A stretch of DNA of 8,237 nucleotides from Anaerolineaceae bacterium (lineage in GTDB: Bacteria > Chloroflexota > Anaerolineae > Anaerolineales > Anaerolineaceae): the NCBI GenBank assembly GCA_021107195.1, contig JAIOTF010000338.1, forward strand, positions 1 to 8,237, given 5' to 3'. This document shows positions 7,454 through 8,237 of the stretch, one piece after another. A program made the translations under genes and the position numbers. The notes under the pieces are model-generated. The model did not search any database and had not been told where the DNA came from. It worked only from the letters and a program-made list of their open reading frames with translations. Each line of letters starts with the position of its first letter. Within the stretch, counting starts at the first letter, position 1.

Positions 7454-7461
7454 AGATTCCA

Positions 7462-7466
7462 TCCTT
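7462..7466 (-). promoter_or_regulatory. Shine-Dalgarno that decides the atpE start
   Basis: AAGGA on the - strand overlaps the first possible ATG (7460-7462) and lies eight bases before the second (7451-7453). This favours the second as the start. Confidence 0.65.
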
Positions 7467-7487
7467 TCTTATATGAAAGCAATATTA

Positions 7488-8165
7488 TTAATTCTGGTCA
7501 AATTCGGTTGAGGCATTAATTTCAGTCGTGGTTGTGGTTGATTCAACGGCAGCGCCAATATATGTTGATGCTATTACAGTGAAAATATAAGCTTGTAATA
7601 AACCGGTAAAAATACCTAGGCCGGCCATTGGCAGAGGAAATAATAATGGAACAAGAGCAAAAATGATCGCTACAATCATCTCCCCGCTGATAACATTTCC
7701 AAAAAGTCGCAGTGTGAGTGAGAGCGTTCGGCTGAGTTGCCCAATTACTTCCAACGGCAGCAGAAAAATTGGGGAGGCCAGATCCTTCAGATACCGTCGC
7801 AGGCCTTTTTGGCGTATCCCAAAGTAATGTACAGAAAAGAAGACAACCAATGCCAATGCCAGCGGTGTATTAATATCTTTAGTTGGAGAAGTTATTCCAG
7901 GAACAACGCCGATGATATTCGCAAAGGCAATAAAAATTGCCAATGACCCTAACAGGGGCAAGTATGGCTCTGCAGATATCCCCATCACATTGGTGAAAGT
8001 GTCGGCAAGAAAATCCACCAACATTTCCAACAAAACCGGTTGCCGTTTATTGATGACTACAGCGCACAAAATTATAATCGCCATCATGAGCCACGTAGAA
8101 ACAACTGTATCTCGAATGGGAATTCCAAAAAGTGTAAACATAACCTCCGGGAAAATTTGTGTCAT
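7488..8165 (-). CDS. atpB: F-type ATPase a subunit
   Basis: The a subunit is the membrane stator that forms the two ion half-channels beside the c-ring. From ATG 8165 it is 225 residues, similar to other short a subunits. Several hydrophobic helices are visible. The key block SLTLRLFGNVISGEM (149-163) carries the essential stator Arg (R153), and LLQAYIFTVIASTYIG (189-204) matches the last helix, with the conserved Gln191. DINTPLALAL (97-106) is another family block. The tail ends in five consecutive Thr followed by an acidic, Asn-containing stretch, without close family similarity. Upstream reading in this frame is open to the window edge, but AGGAG six bases before 8165 and an ATGA overlap with the preceding gene make 8165 the best start. 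An ATG at 8183 has a poorer site. The gap to atpE is 34 bases, the largest in the operon. Confidence 0.94.
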   Translation of the reverse strand: MTQIFPEVMFTLFGIPIRDTVVSTWLMMAIIILCAVVINKRQPVLLEMLVDFLADTFTNVMGISAEPYLPLLGSLAIFIAFANIIGVVPGITSPTKDINTPLALALVVFFSVHYFGIRQKGLRRYLKDLASPIFLLPLEVIGQLSRTLSLTLRLFGNVISGEMIVAIIFALVPLLFPLPMAGLGIFTGLLQAYIFTVIASTYIGAAVESTTTTTEINASTEFDQN

Positions 8166-8236
8166 GAACTGCTCCTGGAACATTTTTTTTCTTTCACAAA
8201 ACCGATAGCAATCAATAAAATTGAACGTGCTACCCA
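8162..8236 (-). CDS. atpR: C-terminal end of a small membrane protein, probably AtpR
   Basis: Only the last 24 codons are inside the window. They read a hydrophobic stretch with one embedded Arg (WVARSILLIAIGFV), then a basic tail (KEKK) and a serine-rich end. The TGA at 8164-8162 overlaps the atpB start as ATGA, which is typical of real adjacent genes. In N-type ATPase operons the gene before atpB is atpR, a short three-helix protein with conserved Arg in its membrane helices, thought to act with AtpQ in c-ring assembly. Position, membrane character and the Arg fit that protein, but so little is visible that another atpI-like membrane protein is possible. Confidence 0.5.
   Translation of the reverse strand, partial: WVARSILLIAIGFVKEKKCSRSSS
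8172..8176 (-). promoter_or_regulatory. Shine-Dalgarno that decides the atpB start
   Basis: AGGAG on the - strand lies six bases before the ATG at 8165 and after the alternative ATG at 8183, so it selects the shorter a subunit. Confidence 0.7.
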
Positions 8237-8237
8237 A

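Noticed and set aside
8166..8237. Extension of atpB to the window edge in its open frame.
   Set aside because: The extra residues are not a-subunit-like, a strong AGGAG marks the ATG at 8165, and a different frame reads a plausible upstream gene end.

Overview
The window holds two gene clusters that converge tail to tail at about 3500. On the + strand (1-3502) are proB (5' end outside the window), proA and an HI0933/YhiN-type FAD-dependent oxidoreductase, with gaps of about 26-27 bases. On the - strand (3499-8237, read right to left) is a nearly gap-free F-type ATPase operon: the last codons of a small membrane protein (probably atpR), atpB (a), atpE (c), atpF (b with a delta-like C-terminus), atpA (alpha, with an unusual N-terminal extension), a 107-residue PII/DarA-like protein, and atpG (gamma).

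The ATPase order (R)-B-E-F-A-x-G matches the second half of the atpDCQRBEFAG layout known for N-type ('alternate') F-ATPases. There is no separate delta gene, and beta and epsilon do not follow gamma; in N-type operons they lie upstream, which here would be beyond the right edge. The c subunit carries an E-S-T-x-x-Y motif on its second helix and a Glu in place of the usual Gln on its first helix. This is the two-carboxylate pattern associated with Na+-capable rotor rings, although some N-type rings are reported to carry protons. Ion use is therefore suggested, not settled.

The most unusual item is the small gene between atpA and atpG. It starts one base after the atpA stop, and its own stop overlaps the atpG start (TGATG). 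Its sequence resembles the PII-like DUF970/DarA (PstA) family of cyclic-di-AMP receptors, but the glycine-asparagine loop typical of that family is replaced. A nucleotide-sensing or assembly factor built into an ATPase operon would be a new arrangement as far as I know.

The proB-proA pair encodes the first two enzymes of proline synthesis from glutamate. The FAD enzyme behind them is probably co-transcribed but has no established role. The organism is a bacterium of moderate GC content with strong Shine-Dalgarno sites. An anaerobic lineage such as Chloroflexota (Anaerolineae) is a guess from the style of the genes, not a demonstrated assignment. Genes fill the window: no non-coding stretch exceeds about 35 bases, and I saw no RNA genes, mobile elements or CRISPR repeats. 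The promoters of both clusters must lie outside the window.
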